A stretch of DNA of 64,000 bases from NCBI RefSeq assembly GCF_018691265.1, contig NW_024881322.1, positions 18,533,107 through 18,597,106 of the forward strand, read 5' to 3'. Of the stretch, positions 42,823 through 56,033 are shown one piece after another. A program made the position numbers and the translations under genes. The notes beneath the pieces are model-generated. The model worked only from the letters and a program-made list of their open reading frames with translations. It was not told the origin of the DNA and searched no databases. The first letter of the stretch is position 1. Each line of letters starts with the position of its first letter. The stretch is from Tyto alba (Eukaryota > Chordata > Aves > Strigiformes > Tytonidae).

Positions 42823-42856
42823 TTATATATATATATTTACATATATATATATATAG
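42823..42856. repeat. (TA)n microsatellite
   Basis: Two TA runs are separated by TTTACA, the pair being roughly symmetrical. A simple repeat that could extrude a cruciform. Confidence 0.85.
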
Positions 42857-43199
42857 TTCTTTGGGTAGCTTTCAATTAATATCTATTTATACATTCAAAT
42901 GCTAATTATGAATGCCCACTGAAACTACTCACTTAACATCTTGATTTATATTCAGGATTAACCGTCACTTCTAATTAATATTCTGTGTAAGCCTGTATAC
43001 ATAGTATATGCCATGATTTAAAGTGAAACAGTTAAAACAGTAATAAAATAAGCAGACACGATTTCCATAAGACATATACCTTTTACACCCAGAAAACAAA
43101 CTTGCAATCCAATGTGTTTTCAATTTTTTATTATCTTTTCCTGCTTCCGACAGAGTAGAAATAGATACTTTCACATGCAAGAATATATAACCCAAACAT

Positions 43200-43240
43200 C
43201 ATATTTATTTATTTGTTTGTTTGTTTATCCATTTATTTAT
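43200..43240. repeat. (TTTA/TTTG)n tetranucleotide repeat
   Basis: Alternating ATTT and GTTT units form a low-complexity tract. The open frame across it is an artefact of the repeat. Confidence 0.75.
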
Positions 43241-44678
43241 TTTACTTCTGACATTTGTTGTTTCATTGTTTGGTTTTTTTTTTTTCATTGTCCTTTTGGT
43301 ATTTTACTATTTTTAAAAGAATATATTCTCCCTCTTTCAGTCGCTGTTTCTTGTAATTATCCTTTCCAATATCTCTGCATTCATCTGCAGAGGAAACTGA
43401 GCACTGCATTATTTCTTACACACAGATTGACCCAAAGAACTGACTGCAATTCGGCTTATCACTGTCAGATCATTTCTGCTTTACCATATTCAAAGGAAAA
43501 CCTAAATTTACCATTGTTTTTTAAAAACTCGAGAGTATTTAGATTATGAATTTGACTGAAATACCTCTCAGTGTAATTGTTCTGGGGTTTTGAGAAGGCA
43601 TCATAAAAATAAAAAAAAAGCCATAAAAAGACACTAAAGTGACAGGGGTAGCTTGAAACTAAAATCCACAAAATACAGAAAGAACATTTTCTCTTAACAC
43701 AGGAGTACCTAAACATTCCGCCAGCAGCAGATCATATTCTGTATGCCTCGTTGGCTGGGAAAATGGAAAGATTAAGTTTCATGTTAAGGACATATCCAAG
43801 ATAATTGAGGTTATGCTAGTAATCTTCGTATCTTCTCTGTTTGTTTGATACACATAGTGTAGTAACGTCTCTCTTTTAAAGGCTAAAAAGCTGCTGTTGC
43901 AGTTACTGTGAGGCTTGTGGGTGATTTTACATAAGTGCTTAGATATTCATGTTGAATACAGCTTAGAACAAGACAGGTCTTTACATAATTTCAATTAGTT
44001 TATTTTACAGCCACTAATATTCTTTTACATCCATCACAATACTGACTGACAGAAAATAGAGTTTTGCTTTCTCTCTCAATGAGAATAACATTACAGTGTA
44101 CTTCTTAAGCAAATAACCCCCAAAGAATAAAAGATGTCATATGAAGTAATGAGATGAAGTGTCAACAGTCTGGCCTCCACATTATTGTTATTATAGTCAT
44201 TAATTTATTCATTCAATTTTCATTGACTGGTTTCTTCCAGAAATTGTTTTTCATGAGAGGTAGCACCAAGTATGTAGATACATAAAAAGTAAGAATCATT
44301 TTAAGAGCACCATCTCTTCACTCTGAAAAATAAAGTATCATACTCCACAATGGCCTGAAATATCAGTGATCTGATCGGATGCCAGTCAGACAGAGAAGAT
44401 ACCCGTTTTCTGTGTTGAAGTTTCTGGGTCAAAACAGTGAAACTAGACTACTTGGTTCATTTCTGTAAGGCAACGGTTACAATCTAACAGTGACATGAAT
44501 TCTGCAAGACTTCCTAGATCAGCTTCTCTTTATCAAAATATTTTTGCTTAGTCTCAGTTCTAAGTATTGCACCTACTATAGTTACTGATCTGATGAAAAT
44601 AGGCTCTATATTCATAAGTTTTATCTGCAGCATTGTTTCTGTTAGCATATCTTAGTTGTTATTATCATACAGTGATGA

Positions 44679-44702
44679 TTTTTTTTTTTTTTTTTTTTTT
44701 TT
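44679..44702. repeat. Poly-T tract (T24)
   Basis: Twenty-four consecutive thymines between GTGATGA and GCAATGG. It could be the reversed tail of an old retroposon, but no body is recognised next to it. Confidence 0.85.
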
Positions 44703-46773
44703 GCAATGGAGTTGGCTGTGGCCAAAAAAGTCTAGATGTCATTTTAAAAAAAGAAGCAAAGCTTTCATTTACTGTTCATTTACTTTCTATTCATTTACTT
44801 TCCTGGTCACTGATAAAGCAGAGGGAAGCATTACTGCTCCTTTAAAAAAATACTTACCAAGAAAGACAGTAACTGATATTGTCTTCAGTTCTAGGTGTTA
44901 AAGAGCTTTGCCCAAACACTGGTTACTGATGGCATTCCTGAGAGAAGGAAGTCTAAGCAAACCCTGCACTTGGCCAGAAGATTGCTGAAGAGAGGCATGG
45001 AGAGAAAATGAACTCCTTATGGTGCTTTTTAATGAGACCTGTGATTAACAGTGAATCTCATCTGCCTTTTATTTTAAAGCTCATTTCTTGTCCTCAAGGT
45101 TAAAATCGAGGGTCAGATTTATTGGGGAGAAACAAGGAAGCTTCAGTACCCTCCGTTAGCTGCTGCCTGGAGCCAGCTCACAACAGTTTGTTTCCATCCT
45201 TAACATACATAAAATCATGGAACCAAAGAGGCCAGAAACCTAAAGTATATACAATTAATCCGCCTCCTTCCTAACTCCTAATCTCAAAACTATGCTCACT
45301 TGTTATTTGGAGACTGATTGGTGATGTCTGTGTTTCTGGGACTGCCCACAGGGACCTTTCTGTGGGGTGATTTCAGCCGTGGCTGCAGCTGAAAGCACGT
45401 GTCTCCATGTGCGCCAAGATCGCATTGCTTGTGTGTGATTTGCAGGAGTGTAAATTGCATGCACTCTAAAAGGCAGCTGTGGGGTGGCTGAAATCTGAGC
45501 ATACATAGATCATAATTCATGATTCCTGACAACTCTTGTCCAACCACCCCACAGCTCATCACATCTGGCAATGCTGGCTCTCGTCACCCCCGCAGCCAAA
45601 TCTCCAGGAAGGCCACAACCCCTTTGTCACAGGTCACAGCCCAACATATTAACACAGAGCATCGCCGATCTGGGGTTTGATTCGTATTTTGGCAGTGGCT
45701 GAAAGTCAGATGCAGCACCGTTCAGCTAATTCTCCCAAGCCTGTCTATAACATAAAGCTGGGTCTTGCACTGCTCCAGCACAAACCCCGCAGGCTGCGAA
45801 TTGGAGCCTGGAGTTATTAATCTGGCAGAAAAGACAATGAGCAGGAGCATCGTGCAAGCTGGGAGCAGGAAAGTCTTGGGAGACCTCCCTTGTAAAGGTC
45901 TTCCAGGAAGCATCTAACGTAGGGATTTTTTACCCCTTCATTTTTAGTCAAATATTCTTGGGATGCTAAAAGTTATATCATCATCTCTTGAAACATATTA
46001 ATAATGCTTAATGTTTTTCAGTAAGATGTGGCTTATTTTAGCTGAAAGTTTTTACAATTTTTGCAGGAAATATGTGATGAAATTCTGCAACTGATAGCAC
46101 TCAGGAGACTTGTACTGCTCTATCATTTTCAAATAGGCATGAATCCATGTAACACTACTTTTTAAAAGCCATAAAACTGGATTTATCTGATTCACCCTTT
46201 AATTGATGTCATGGGTGCGTTGAAAATATGGCTAAAATGAGTCAAGATGACATGCATATTCCAAGTAGGTGTGTCTTAATATCAGCAACTATTTATTTTC
46301 AGGTTCTTTATTTATGCCGACAGCATCTCAGTGATGTTCTTTTGAACTTGTAAATGCATTCAGTTTTGAATCTCCCTGTCTGATTCTTGATTTAAGACAC
46401 TTGCTGACAAATAGACTAAAGCGAGTTGAAATCCAGAAGAGTAAAATGGAGACATTTAGCAGCTCTAGGCCAACCAGTCGGTGTGAGGAAGGGTAAAGCC
46501 TGTGCTCAGGGTTATCCTGAGCTAAGCAAAGGATCATGTTTCCTTTGTACATTACTGCCACCTGCTGCATTTCACCAGCAGGCTCGTAGAGTGGGGGTTT
46601 TTTGCTTCATTACACGCGGAAGAGCTCAGAAAGCAGAACAATCCCCACAAAATCCATCTCTCCGCACCAGTTTCAAAAAGCCCAATATTATTTTTAATTC
46701 AGTAACTAAGCATACCCCTCTCTCAATAGTCGCTCAACTCAATCAATGTTTCGCAGCAGTTTACAACTCGGTC

Positions 46774-46989
46774 ATTTGCTTATATTTCCCATCATGCACA
46801 TTTGTTGCAATCCAAGAACTAGTTCTGCCATCTGAACCGCCAAAGAAATGTGGCAAGGGGACTGAGAGATTATTTACTGGTGCTCATGATACAAAGTATA
46901 TCTTGTACATTCACGAGCTGCTTTCCTTGGATGCGCTAAAGAAATCATCCTAACTGTGGCGGCACAGTGTTTGAGAGGTTTATATAAAA
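46774..46989 (+). promoter_or_regulatory. Pol III type-3 promoter of the Y4 RNA gene
   Basis: Upstream of Y4 lies a full external promoter. TTCCCATCATGCACAT (46786-46801) matches the STAF/ZNF143 site at about -224 to -209. ATTTGCTT (46774-46781), one base off the octamer, sits 12 bp ahead of it. CATCCTAACTGTGGCGG (about 46946-46962) resembles the snRNA-type PSE at about -64 to -48. TATATAAAAG (46981-46990) is the TATA box, about 29 bases before the start. These factors recruit SNAPc, TBP/Brf2 and Pol III. The layout parallels the Y3 promoter in this window. Confidence 0.85.
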
Positions 46990-47009
46990 GCCAAAGGAGC
47001 AATAACAGA

Positions 47010-47105
47010 GGCTGGTCCGATGGTAGTGGCTTCACAGAAATTATTACTGTTAGTTAAACTAACCTTTCTATATTCCTCCCCACTGCTAACCTTGACTGGC
47101 CTTTT
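47010..47105 (+). ncRNA. RNY4: Y4 RNA (Ro60-associated Y RNA)
   Basis: The RNA starts GGCTGGTCCGATGGTAGTGG and ends CCCACTGCTAACCTTGACTGGCC plus oligo-T (47102-47106), closely matching vertebrate Y4. The lower stem pairs GGCTGGTC (47010-47017) with GACTGGCC (47094-47101) over 8 positions, including two G-U pairs; this stem is what Ro60 binds. The upper stem pairs AGTGG (47025-47029) with CCACT (47080-47084) and extends with wobbles; the upper stem of Y RNAs is linked to initiation of DNA replication. The internal loop differs greatly from the human one, as expected for Y RNAs. An upstream Pol III promoter and a T5 terminator support an active gene. Orientation and order relative to EZH2 match the human cluster. 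Confidence 0.93.
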
Positions 47106-47106
47106 T
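47102..47106 (+). terminator. Pol III terminator of Y4
   Basis: Five thymines directly after the closing GGCC of the Y4 lower stem form a standard RNA polymerase III stop; the mature RNA keeps a few of these Us. Confidence 0.85.
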
Positions 47107-50100
47107 AATGCCTTTTAGGCACCTGATTTTCCTAACAGGTTGGCCACCTCCGTTAGTCTGTAGTGACAGTGACGCTCTATCTTCTCAGATAAACTCTTTG
47201 TGCTTTGAGTGTCAGTCCTCACTACCTAATGTAACTTTTACAGGAGATAGTTCAGTACATAGTGCATTTCCCTCTGAAACAAAAGCGAATAGTCGTTCTA
47301 CGTATGCTGTAAGGAGTGAATTTCCAAATTTATAGGGGTTTTTGGCAGAAATAATAAAGCTATGATTCCAGGTACTTGAGCCATAACAGTTAACAAAAGA
47401 GACTACCTAAAAATAGAGACAATAAATCTATCTATCTGACCAAACTAAAATCCTAGTGATTAACCCCAGTTGTCTGATTCATACAATTTCCCAGGACATT
47501 TCAAAAAGCTCCTAAGCAATCGTACGTGTGCCAAACCACAGCCAGGTATCAGAGCAGAGACTCTGCACTCCAGTGGCAGGGGAGGCAAGACATCTCCTCC
47601 CGGCAGGTCTGGGCCCCTGACACTGCAGTGTGCAGCCAAGGCCCGCTGCAGTCAGTGCACCGCAGTGTTTTCTATAAGTGGGTAACAAAATAGTACCCTA
47701 CGAAGACTTGTTTTTTCACCCTCCTCTGCCATTTGTTACCAGTAACTGTTTTTTCTTTTTCCCGTAATGCTTAGCCTTTTCGTAAGATTAGCTGACAGCC
47801 TCCTGGTAATTTGTTACTTCACCAATATTTTATGATCTCCTTAAAGTATAACTTTATGTTTCACTCTTTTGAATGCAAAAGGATAGTGATGATGGCTTTA
47901 GATAAAAGGCAACAGGAAAAAATAGTACTTACTCCTGAGTAAGATTTAGGTGGTCAGTAAATGCTACCTAATCTGCAGAGAATATAATAGAACCAGGGAA
48001 ACAAAGACCTTTACTTTTAAGAAGCCAAGGAAAATTGGAAAGGAAATACTACAGTAGAAAAATGCAAGTTACACCCAGATGGGAGATGAGGAAAGGTGAA
48101 GAGTGTGAAGAACTTGCAGAAGCATTTCTCTCTAATAAGACCTACTAGTGTTCAGGAAAGTTGTTTTGTAGGGGAGGCCACACCTGCATGACTGATTTAA
48201 AGATGGATTTCTCAAGACCGAAGATTATTTGAAAAGGTGACTAGAAAAAAATTACATGACAGTTTAAAAAAAAAAAAAAATCCAGAAAATAAAAAATTCT
48301 CATCATTGAGAGCTGAACAGTAATTTAAGCCTTAGTCTTGAAGTGAACAGGATGCAGAAAGGAAAGATGTACCTACAGAATTCCAGGCTGAGCAATTTAA
48401 CCATTAGGTCAAATATTTGTATGGTAATATCATGAGTGTCTAAAAAATTCCCTTTCCTTTGATGCAATTCTCTCTGAAATTGAGGGTAATGAGGATATGT
48501 GTCTGTTATAGGGGACAGACATTAGAGAGAGAAGAGACTGTTAAGTGCTACTGCCTATTTGGTGAAAAAGGTGATGATGGGCTGCATTCACTGGGACAAG
48601 ACCCAAGTATTAAGCTTCAGCAAAAATCAGGGCAGTGCATATAAATTCCATCCATAAGGCGCAGTTAGCAAAAGTATTCTTGTCTAACAGAAATATTTGT
48701 AAATATGTGGCTTTCCCAATGTGTTCAATGATGACAAATTATCTACTTCGTCATCTCTGCCATGTGTTCTCTGGCTCTGTATCTCAGCTGCTGTGAAAAG
48801 GTCTGTCAGGGCAGGAGAATTGAAATGAAAATGGAGGGTTTTTTTACATTTTTGCCCTACAGAAGAGTTTCTAATGTTTGCCCTAAAAGCCATGCTTTAG
48901 ATTTGTTTATAACACTTATCGTGATCCAATTTGTAAGGTAGATATACCTTCCTAGGATCAAACTGTCACAGCTGCTCTACATAATTTCTGAGACACACAA
49001 AAATACTACCAAAAAAGATGGCCCTTTCTTCATCTGGCTGATTTTCTGAAAGTCTCAGGACTCAGGTCTGTTCCTCTGGCCATGTTTCAGTCATATTGAC
49101 AGTGGTGGTGATTTTACCAGTTGGACTTACAATTCCTCCTCATTCATACTCAGTGAGTTAATTACTTCACCTTGTTTGGTTTTATCTTGCTGGATATTTG
49201 GAGCAGCAGACAAGGAAGACAGACCAAGGGTAGGCATCCTTACCGATTCTCAGGTGTATCAGGTGAGCAGTCCATTGGCTGGGGTCACAGTCTGAGCAAG
49301 ACTGAGCAAACCAAGAAGGGGATATTCTGCCTGCTGCTATAAGACTTCAAAGTGCAGCCATGTCAAAGGTAAAATCATACAAAAATTCAAATGATGTCTT
49401 CACAGTGACTTTTGATTATTTTGTAGGGGCCTACAAAACACTAACGCGGACAAGATGACCCAGTGGAAGCCAAAATGATTCATATGATTACTGTTTGATG
49501 AAAAAAACCGCATGTAACAAGGTAGGAAACCTAAGTGGTGGATAACTCGGTGGAAATACCTATTCTATCAACAGCAAGGAACAGCAAGCATGCAGATTAA
49601 TCATTAGGACCTATAGAAAATGGAAATGAACACGTTTTATGGTGAACTATATGTTAAGTCCATTCCTCAGAAAGAACTTGGAATTCATCTGTGGTGTCTG
49701 AATAAAAACAAAGCAAAACAAAATATATAGGGAAAGTAAAAGGTTTGTGGAAAAGTTGGGCCTGTTTACAGAAAAGAGGAGGTTAATATATGGAGTTATG
49801 AGAGAAAGATGTGAAATTACAACCCAGAGGAAGTCAGTTTGGGACTCTACTTATTCATAAGATAAGAGGTGAGTTTTAACAGTAATGAAATATTGAAACA
49901 AGCCATATTTTACTTTGGGCATTGGTAATTTGTGCAAATTCTTGCCACGATATATCAGGGGTACAATACTGATGTGGCATTTATGTGGGTAATGATACTG
50001 CACAGAGGATTAAGCTAAGGAGGATCAGAAAGAATCCTTTTCTTGATTACAGGTTCTTGCATGCTTCTGTAGAAACTGGTCTCTTGTTTATTGATCTTGG

Positions 50101-51526
50101 TTATGAGCTATCATACCAGATAAATGTTCTCTCAGGAAAACTGCTTGTTTCTCAAAGTCTTTCATTCCTCAGACACATTGTGATTTTTTTTCCAGTGATT
50201 TTTAGTTTAAGAATTTTCTCTGTAGGACATTACATTGTTCTCCGGAAGCCAGGATGCTTCAGGGACCACCATGTAAAACTAGAGGAAACTCCCAGCTCAG
50301 CACAAAAAACTGTCAGTAAAACATGCTGAGTATATTTATTTAATTAATGTGGCTGTCCTCACAGCAATTGAGTGTCGGGTAGCATTTGCTAGGTAGCAGG
50401 GAAAATTGAACAGCAGCACATAAAGGAAAATTCTTTGCAGTTAGTTTGCTGGAACATATCCTATAGCTCAAAATGTTTTTGTCTTGTAATAGCGGTGCAA
50501 GACAGCAGAGATCACAGTTCTGAAATGCTTGGAAAGGTAATACACTTCACACACTACATTTCACTACATACATATTGCATTAAGGAGGATAGTGGTGCTG
50601 TTTTCTATAGCAAACTTTATCTGTACTAGAAAGTGCAAGTATTCTAACCAGCATCAATCTAAAATTGATGTTGTAAAACAGCCATGAGCCTATGCTACAA
50701 ACACACGAGACGGTTTATGCTTGTTACTGAACTAAATTCCTTGAATACAAGCAAAGGAATATTAATGGCTCTACATTAGATGTTCTCACCAGTTTCTACA
50801 TGAACTTTAAACTAACAGGTAAAGAGCAGAGATAGGAAAATGTTACTATTGTACCTGATAATCTAAAAGCTATGTTTCCAGGTATTCACTCAGCTGGAAC
50901 ACAAGTAATAAAATATGTTCTCACAGGCGAGAATCCAGCACTTTTAATGTAAAGGAATACTGTTTTTGAGGAGAGAAGACAACCACAAACACACGGGATT
51001 TTTGTACCAAAACCTGCTGTGGTTTGAACCCAAACTCAGAAGCAACTTAAATTTCTCATTCCAGTTTTAATGCAACTATTTTAGAAAAGGTTTACAATGC
51101 AAAGATATAAAGTCTAGAAGGAAAGTCTTCAGAATGAGAATCTCTGGCTGGAACTTGGATAACAGCCTACATTACTGTAAATGTAAACTGAATCCAAATG
51201 TAGGCCCCTTAGGTCATTCCTGACTGTTGTAGCAACATAAACATTATTTGTGCTTGAATATATGCAGTAACGTGTACGTATTTGCTTGCCCAGTGCTATT
51301 CAATGCCTTATTAAATTACATTCTGAAGGATGACATAACTTTACTTCACCTCTCTCAGAGGACTTTCAACTGAGGTTAAAATTTCTCATTAGCCTCGAAC
51401 GACACCTTAGAATAAAAATTTAAAAATTAAGCTGTTGGTTTAAGGGTAACATACAGATTATTATTTTCCCCTGATACAAAAACTATGAGCTTCTTTCCAA
51501 ACTTTGAATCCTTTCTTCCTAGCCTT

Positions 51527-51690
51527 TCAAAAAAAAATAAATAAAAAAAAAACAAACAAAAACCCAAACAAGCAAACAAACAAAACAAAACAAACCAAAC
51601 CAAAACAATCCAAAACAAAGCAAAAAAAAAAACCCAAAAAACAACAACAACAAAAAAAAACCCAAAACAAACAAAAACAAACACCAAGCA
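51527..51690. repeat. A-rich (AAAC)n-like low-complexity tract
   Basis: About 160 bp built almost only of A with scattered C, in AAAC, AAAAC and CAA units. The Lys/Gln/Asn-rich plus-strand and Phe/Cys-rich minus-strand frames here are artefacts. Confidence 0.9.
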
Positions 51691-54600
51691 ACCTGCTTTC
51701 ATGTTCCATAGTGCATTTTTGAAGTGTAGAAAGTAGCTGTCGTTTAGGTTTCTAGCATGCCAGATGTCTTATTTTGGATGTCAACATTAAACCCAGACTG
51801 CAGGGGAGATGAGAGGGAAGGCAAAATAAGAGTTAATTTTGTTTTGTTTGCTTTAAAGCCACTCAGCAAATCATTGAGACCCACTTTTGCAGAGGCATTT
51901 AGGCATACAAAATTAGGAGTCACTCCATATCTGCTTGACAAGGCACCAATTATCCTAATTTTCTTGTGTCTCCAGGCCTTGGCCTTTTCTAACACTATCA
52001 GTTTGGGGAGGGTTACTGAGAAAAGGGTGAGGAGGACTGGTTTCCACGTGTAGCACAAATATGCAGTGTACCAAAGCTTTTGCAGGAAAACATCTGTAAC
52101 AGAGTCAAGACAACCAGCACAGATGAAACACTATGTGGCCTCAATTCATCATTAAGCTCATAAACAATATTTTCAACATCAAAAGGAATAACTGCACCCT
52201 TACAGTGCTGCTGATACTTAAATATTTTGCTAGATGAGGACATCAGTTGGCAGTGTTAATAAATGAGATTTGAATAATCAGCTCTTTGCTGTAAACCATT
52301 TAACTGCTTACATACGGTCATAAACTGACTGTATAGTAAAAGGTTGTAACCTTAATAAAAACATGTAGTGTAAATAAAATCTTATGCAACAAGGCTTCTC
52401 TTATTTTATATCTTTTACTTGAAGGCCAGCTGAGTGCTAAGTACTGATAGTGAATATTATTTGAAACACTAAGTTAAAACTATGATGTGCTAAGCACTTC
52501 TCAGGGGCAACCTGAAATATTTACTAGGTGGAACAGAGATATTTTGGAACATGATTATATTGCATTCATGGCCATCATTTGTATTTTTACATTTAAATCA
52601 CTATTCTCACCATGACAAAGTCTTATTCCCTGATCAGGCCTACCAAAACAAATTCAATATAGATGTTCCAAATGAGAAATGTAACTGATATACCAGTTTA
52701 TACAGGGCATAACATTACAACTGTATTAAGATTTCAGCATCTGTGGGTTCCAGAATAAGATGACATGTCATCATAAATTAGGAAGTAGCAATATCAAGTC
52801 ATCTTTGGAAGAATGATTTGGATTAGAAAGGTGAAGTTCACAGACTAGCAGGAGACTTATTGGTAGACAATTTAAACTGAAATGAAAATTTTAGAGGGAA
52901 GATGGTCAGGGCTGTCAGAACAAAATAAACAGCAAGATAATTTCCTTGTTTGAAATTGATAGAAATCAATTTTCAGGTGACTTTTCCTAAGGTTGTCTGA
53001 ACAGGAGCAAATAAAATTAGCTTTAGTCTCTGAACAGATTAGTTTCAAGTAAGCTCATAACCATGAACTTTAAAAGTCTTTAAATATTTTGCCATGATCT
53101 CTTGCCTTTAGAGACAGGAAAGCTTGCTTCTCTGATTAATAATCTTAATTGCAACATTTAACTTATTCAGCATACTAAACCATGCTGTAGCTTTAAATCA
53201 GAAAGAGAGAAGTTTTTTCCCCATATCTGGAAATGCTTGAAAGACAGTATTTATGTTCAAATTTTTAATTACATAAATGCCAATTTATAGGCTTTCCTTT
53301 AGACAAAACAAAGACCCCCTGACCAACTACATTGTGTCCCTGTCTGATCACACCTTCAATCTCTGAAACACCCTGCCATTTACTACTGCATTTATAGACA
53401 CAAAGCAAAAGCAGAACAGCAGAGCGGTTGTTCTGCTACTACACATGGCTTCTGAAAATTCTGGAGTATTGTGGACTTATTAAAACTCCTGGGAAGAAAG
53501 GAGAAGCAATATATGCTAGCGAGAAATTTAGTTGGTCTCATGACATCACTTTGTCTTCAGCGGACACTTGCAAGTCTGTAATGAATTAAAGAGCTTGCCA
53601 GCGTGGTACAGAGAACAAGAAGAACCTATTTCAAAGAAAAGGAATGTCATACTGTCCTATTTAGTTGATTGATTTTGACCAGGAAGATCAGTCATCAGTG
53701 GGAAATTGGCATCACCAAACACTGGTTTTACTACCACTTGTTGGCTACAGTTGTGATGCTTTTTAAAACTGTATGAGTCCAGAGACATTCAGGAAAGCAT
53801 TATAGAAAATAAACCATGTGTTTCTCTCGGGAAATGTAAGGTAAAGGAGAAAAGAGATGTCTCCAGGATCTTATCTCCACCCTCTGCAACCTTATTGCCA
53901 GATTAGATCACTTGAAAGAGCCATTTGTTGGCTCCAGATTCCTATATGTTCTTTAGGTAGATTAAGTCTGTACGGAAATCAGGGAAGTTTTACTTCTCAG
54001 TGCTTTGAATGAGTATCCCAATGAACAAAATTCCTTTCTGAGGTATGAGCTACACTACTGTTTGCTAAATTCAATAATTTTGATCAAATATTTCTTCTCA
54101 TGGAGAAGTTTTCTTCTTGAGAAGAATGCTTTGACTAACAGAAGTTACTTTTCCCTTCCTACACATTGGAAGGAGACATCTCTTGTTCTTTATATTGGCA
54201 GATGTAAAGATGATGCAAAGACACTCATTGAATCATGTGTTGCCTTGCATTCCTCAAAAACGCTTGGGAATGTGGTTTACAGTATGTGTTGAAGTGTCAA
54301 GTGAGGTCATTTGTTGCTTTTAGTGAATGCCTGTATCCCCATCACTAACATTAGATGTTGAAATACTGTGTAGCACGCTGTATTTGGGCACACTGTAGAA
54401 TCTTTGTCAACTTTTTTCAGTCTGTAAAATTAATTAAAAGTAACCATACATAAATAATTATAAAGATTTATGTAGCAGCGTCAATTCTGCCACTTAACAT
54501 GTCAAATATTTTGATTGTAGGTTAAGTCTCTAAATGCACAGCTAAACACACAGGCAATGGATAATGAGAGAGAAGAAGTCAGCATTAAATTTAACAGGTC

Positions 54601-55133
54601 TAGTCAGAAGAGCAGTGGTTTGCAACAAACAAATTAACACAAGTTATACAAAGAAATCCTCCTGAGCTCTCATAAAAACCCTGTCCTATTACATCCAAAG
54701 TGGATCTCCACTGTAGATGGGGTCCTCTGGAACAGATAGCAAGGCTCCAGCCTGTATTATTACATGTATATTGAAAAAGGTAGAATAGAAGATGACATAT
54801 AACCCCTACTTTAGCCCTGAACCCCAGTTCATGCTGCAAGGTACCTAATTAGTGTGCTAAAATAATGCTAAAATAATATTGAATTTGAGGCCTGTGGAGA
54901 TGTCGCTGGAACAAGGCCAAAGATGAATAGAGGACTAATAAGCATGGGATCAATCTTGGTGTCTTCCTGTGGGCTGGCCCAAGGTTCCCATTGTCTGCCA
55001 GGGTTCACAACTACTTTGAGTCTTTGCCATGAAAAGGGATTATTCTTACAGGTCTAATCCTATAATCCCTTGAAAATCTCTGCAATAAATAAAAGGTGTA
55101 TCTGTGAAGGTAAGTAGGGCCCTGATGTGAAGC

Positions 55134-55138
55134 AACAC
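55134..55138 (+). repeat. Target-site duplication, left copy (first solo LTR)
   Basis: AACAC lies immediately before the LTR start TGTC. The right copy at 56029-56033 is AATAC: 4 of 5 bases match, the difference being one transition expected for an old insertion. Confidence 0.6.
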
Positions 55139-56028
55139 TGTCATGGTTTGAGCCTGGTTGGCAGCCTGACACCACGCAGCCACTCTCTCCCCATTTTCTT
55201 CCGGCAGTAAGAAAGGACAGAGAGCTAACAACACTCAACAGAGTAGGACAGTGAGAGGCATTGCCACATCTTGAGAACACCTTCCCCCCACCCCTTCCTT
55301 CTTCCCGGGCTCAGCTCTGCTCCCGATATCTCTACCTCCTCCCCCAGTGGCGCAGGGGCAGGGAATGGGGGGTGCAGTCAGTGCTGCTGCTACTTCCATC
55401 TTTGGTGGGGGGAGCTTCTGGAACTTCTTCCCCCCTGCTCCATCGTGGTCCCTCTCTCACAGGAGACAGTCCTCCACAAACTTTCCCTGACGTGAGTCCC
55501 TCCCACGACTGCAGCCCTTCCCGAGCTGCTCCGGCGTGGGACTCCCCCGCATGCTGCAATCCTCCCAGCGCTGAATTACAGCAGCGGGGCTGCACCTTTC
55601 CCACAAGGCCCTGGCCTTCTTCGGGTACAGCACCTTGATTAACCAGGCAAAAACCACAGGCCATAAATCAATGTCTGCTCCACCGCAGATCTCCATGGGT
55701 GGCAGGGGGGGCCGCCCTGCCGTCTCCCCACAGGATACAGGGGGGTCTCTGCTCCGGCACACCTCCCCCCTCCTTTCTTCCTCCGTTCCCCCACTGACCT
55801 TGGTGTTCACGCAGCTGCAGCAACTCCTCCTCACAAGTCCCCCTGCTCATCACCACGTCCCTTCTTAAATACGTTATCGCAGAGGTGCAGCTGATGGGCT
55901 CAGTTTCCAAACAGACGTGAAGCTGACTTGGAGCTGGGGGAGCTTCGAGAAGCTTCTCAGAGATGGCCACCCCTATAGCCCCCTCCCCTGCCACCAAAAA
56001 ACCCCACCACTCACTCAAACCCAGAGCA
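55139..56028 (-). mobile_element. Solo LTR of an endogenous retrovirus (older copy)
   Basis: An 890-bp element beginning TGTC and ending in a decayed GACA equivalent (GAGCA), flanked by AACAC/AATAC. It is closely related along its length to the LTR at 61274-62354. It is oriented minus: a TATTTAAG TATA-like box lies at 55871-55864 on the minus strand. At the place of the CCAAT box in the other copy, the sequence now reads GAGCCCATC, so the box is broken. About 110 bp that carries the AATAAA signal in the other copy is missing between about 55222 and 55224. No internal retroviral region is present, so this is a recombined solo LTR. The 5-bp duplication suggests an ERVL-like group, but the family cannot be fixed here. 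Confidence 0.85.
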
Positions 56029-56033
56029 AATAC
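56029..56033 (+). repeat. Target-site duplication, right copy (first solo LTR)
   Basis: AATAC follows the LTR end directly and pairs with AACAC on the left. Confidence 0.6.

Larger units (their letters stand above)
23991..46785. other. Intergenic region between EZH2 and the Y4 RNA gene
   Basis: About 22.8 kb of mostly AT-rich DNA upstream of EZH2. I find no open frame with a recognisable domain, no convincing exon series and no tRNA gene. Items that stand out are listed separately: a YY1-like pair (25.16 kb), a GC-rich patch (27.58-27.79 kb), a hairpin and tRNA-like patch (37.16-37.43 kb), a G homopolymer (40.86 kb) and microsatellites (41.66 and 42.83 kb). Distal EZH2 enhancers or non-coding transcripts could be present but cannot be read from sequence alone. 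Confidence 0.7.
47107..55138. other. Intergenic region between Y4 and the first solo LTR
   Basis: About 8 kb of AT-rich sequence. No protein-coding gene, additional Y RNA or tRNA is recognised. An A-rich (AAAC)n-like tract occupies about 51527-51690. The remaining open frames are short, have no domain and are interspersed with low-complexity runs. Confidence 0.7.

Noticed and set aside
45206..45300. Possible CR1 remnant (AAAATCATGGAACC...)
   Set aside because: The resemblance is too short and interrupted to support.
46426..46953. 175-residue plus-strand open frame upstream of Y4
   Set aside because: It runs through the octamer/STAF distal element and into the PSE of the Y4 promoter and shows no recognisable protein family.
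51427..51722. Phe/Cys-rich minus-strand and Lys/Asn-rich plus-strand open frames
   Set aside because: They are translations of an A-rich low-complexity tract.
53410..53437. Inverted repeat AGCAGAACA/TGTTCTGCT as a steroid receptor element
   Set aside because: The 9-bp arms are separated by 10 bp, not the 3-bp spacing of a receptor palindrome, and there is no supporting context.
55261..56018. Open frames of 70-125 residues within the LTRs
   Set aside because: They are frames in LTR sequence on both strands, repeated in the second copy; there is no retroviral protein signature.
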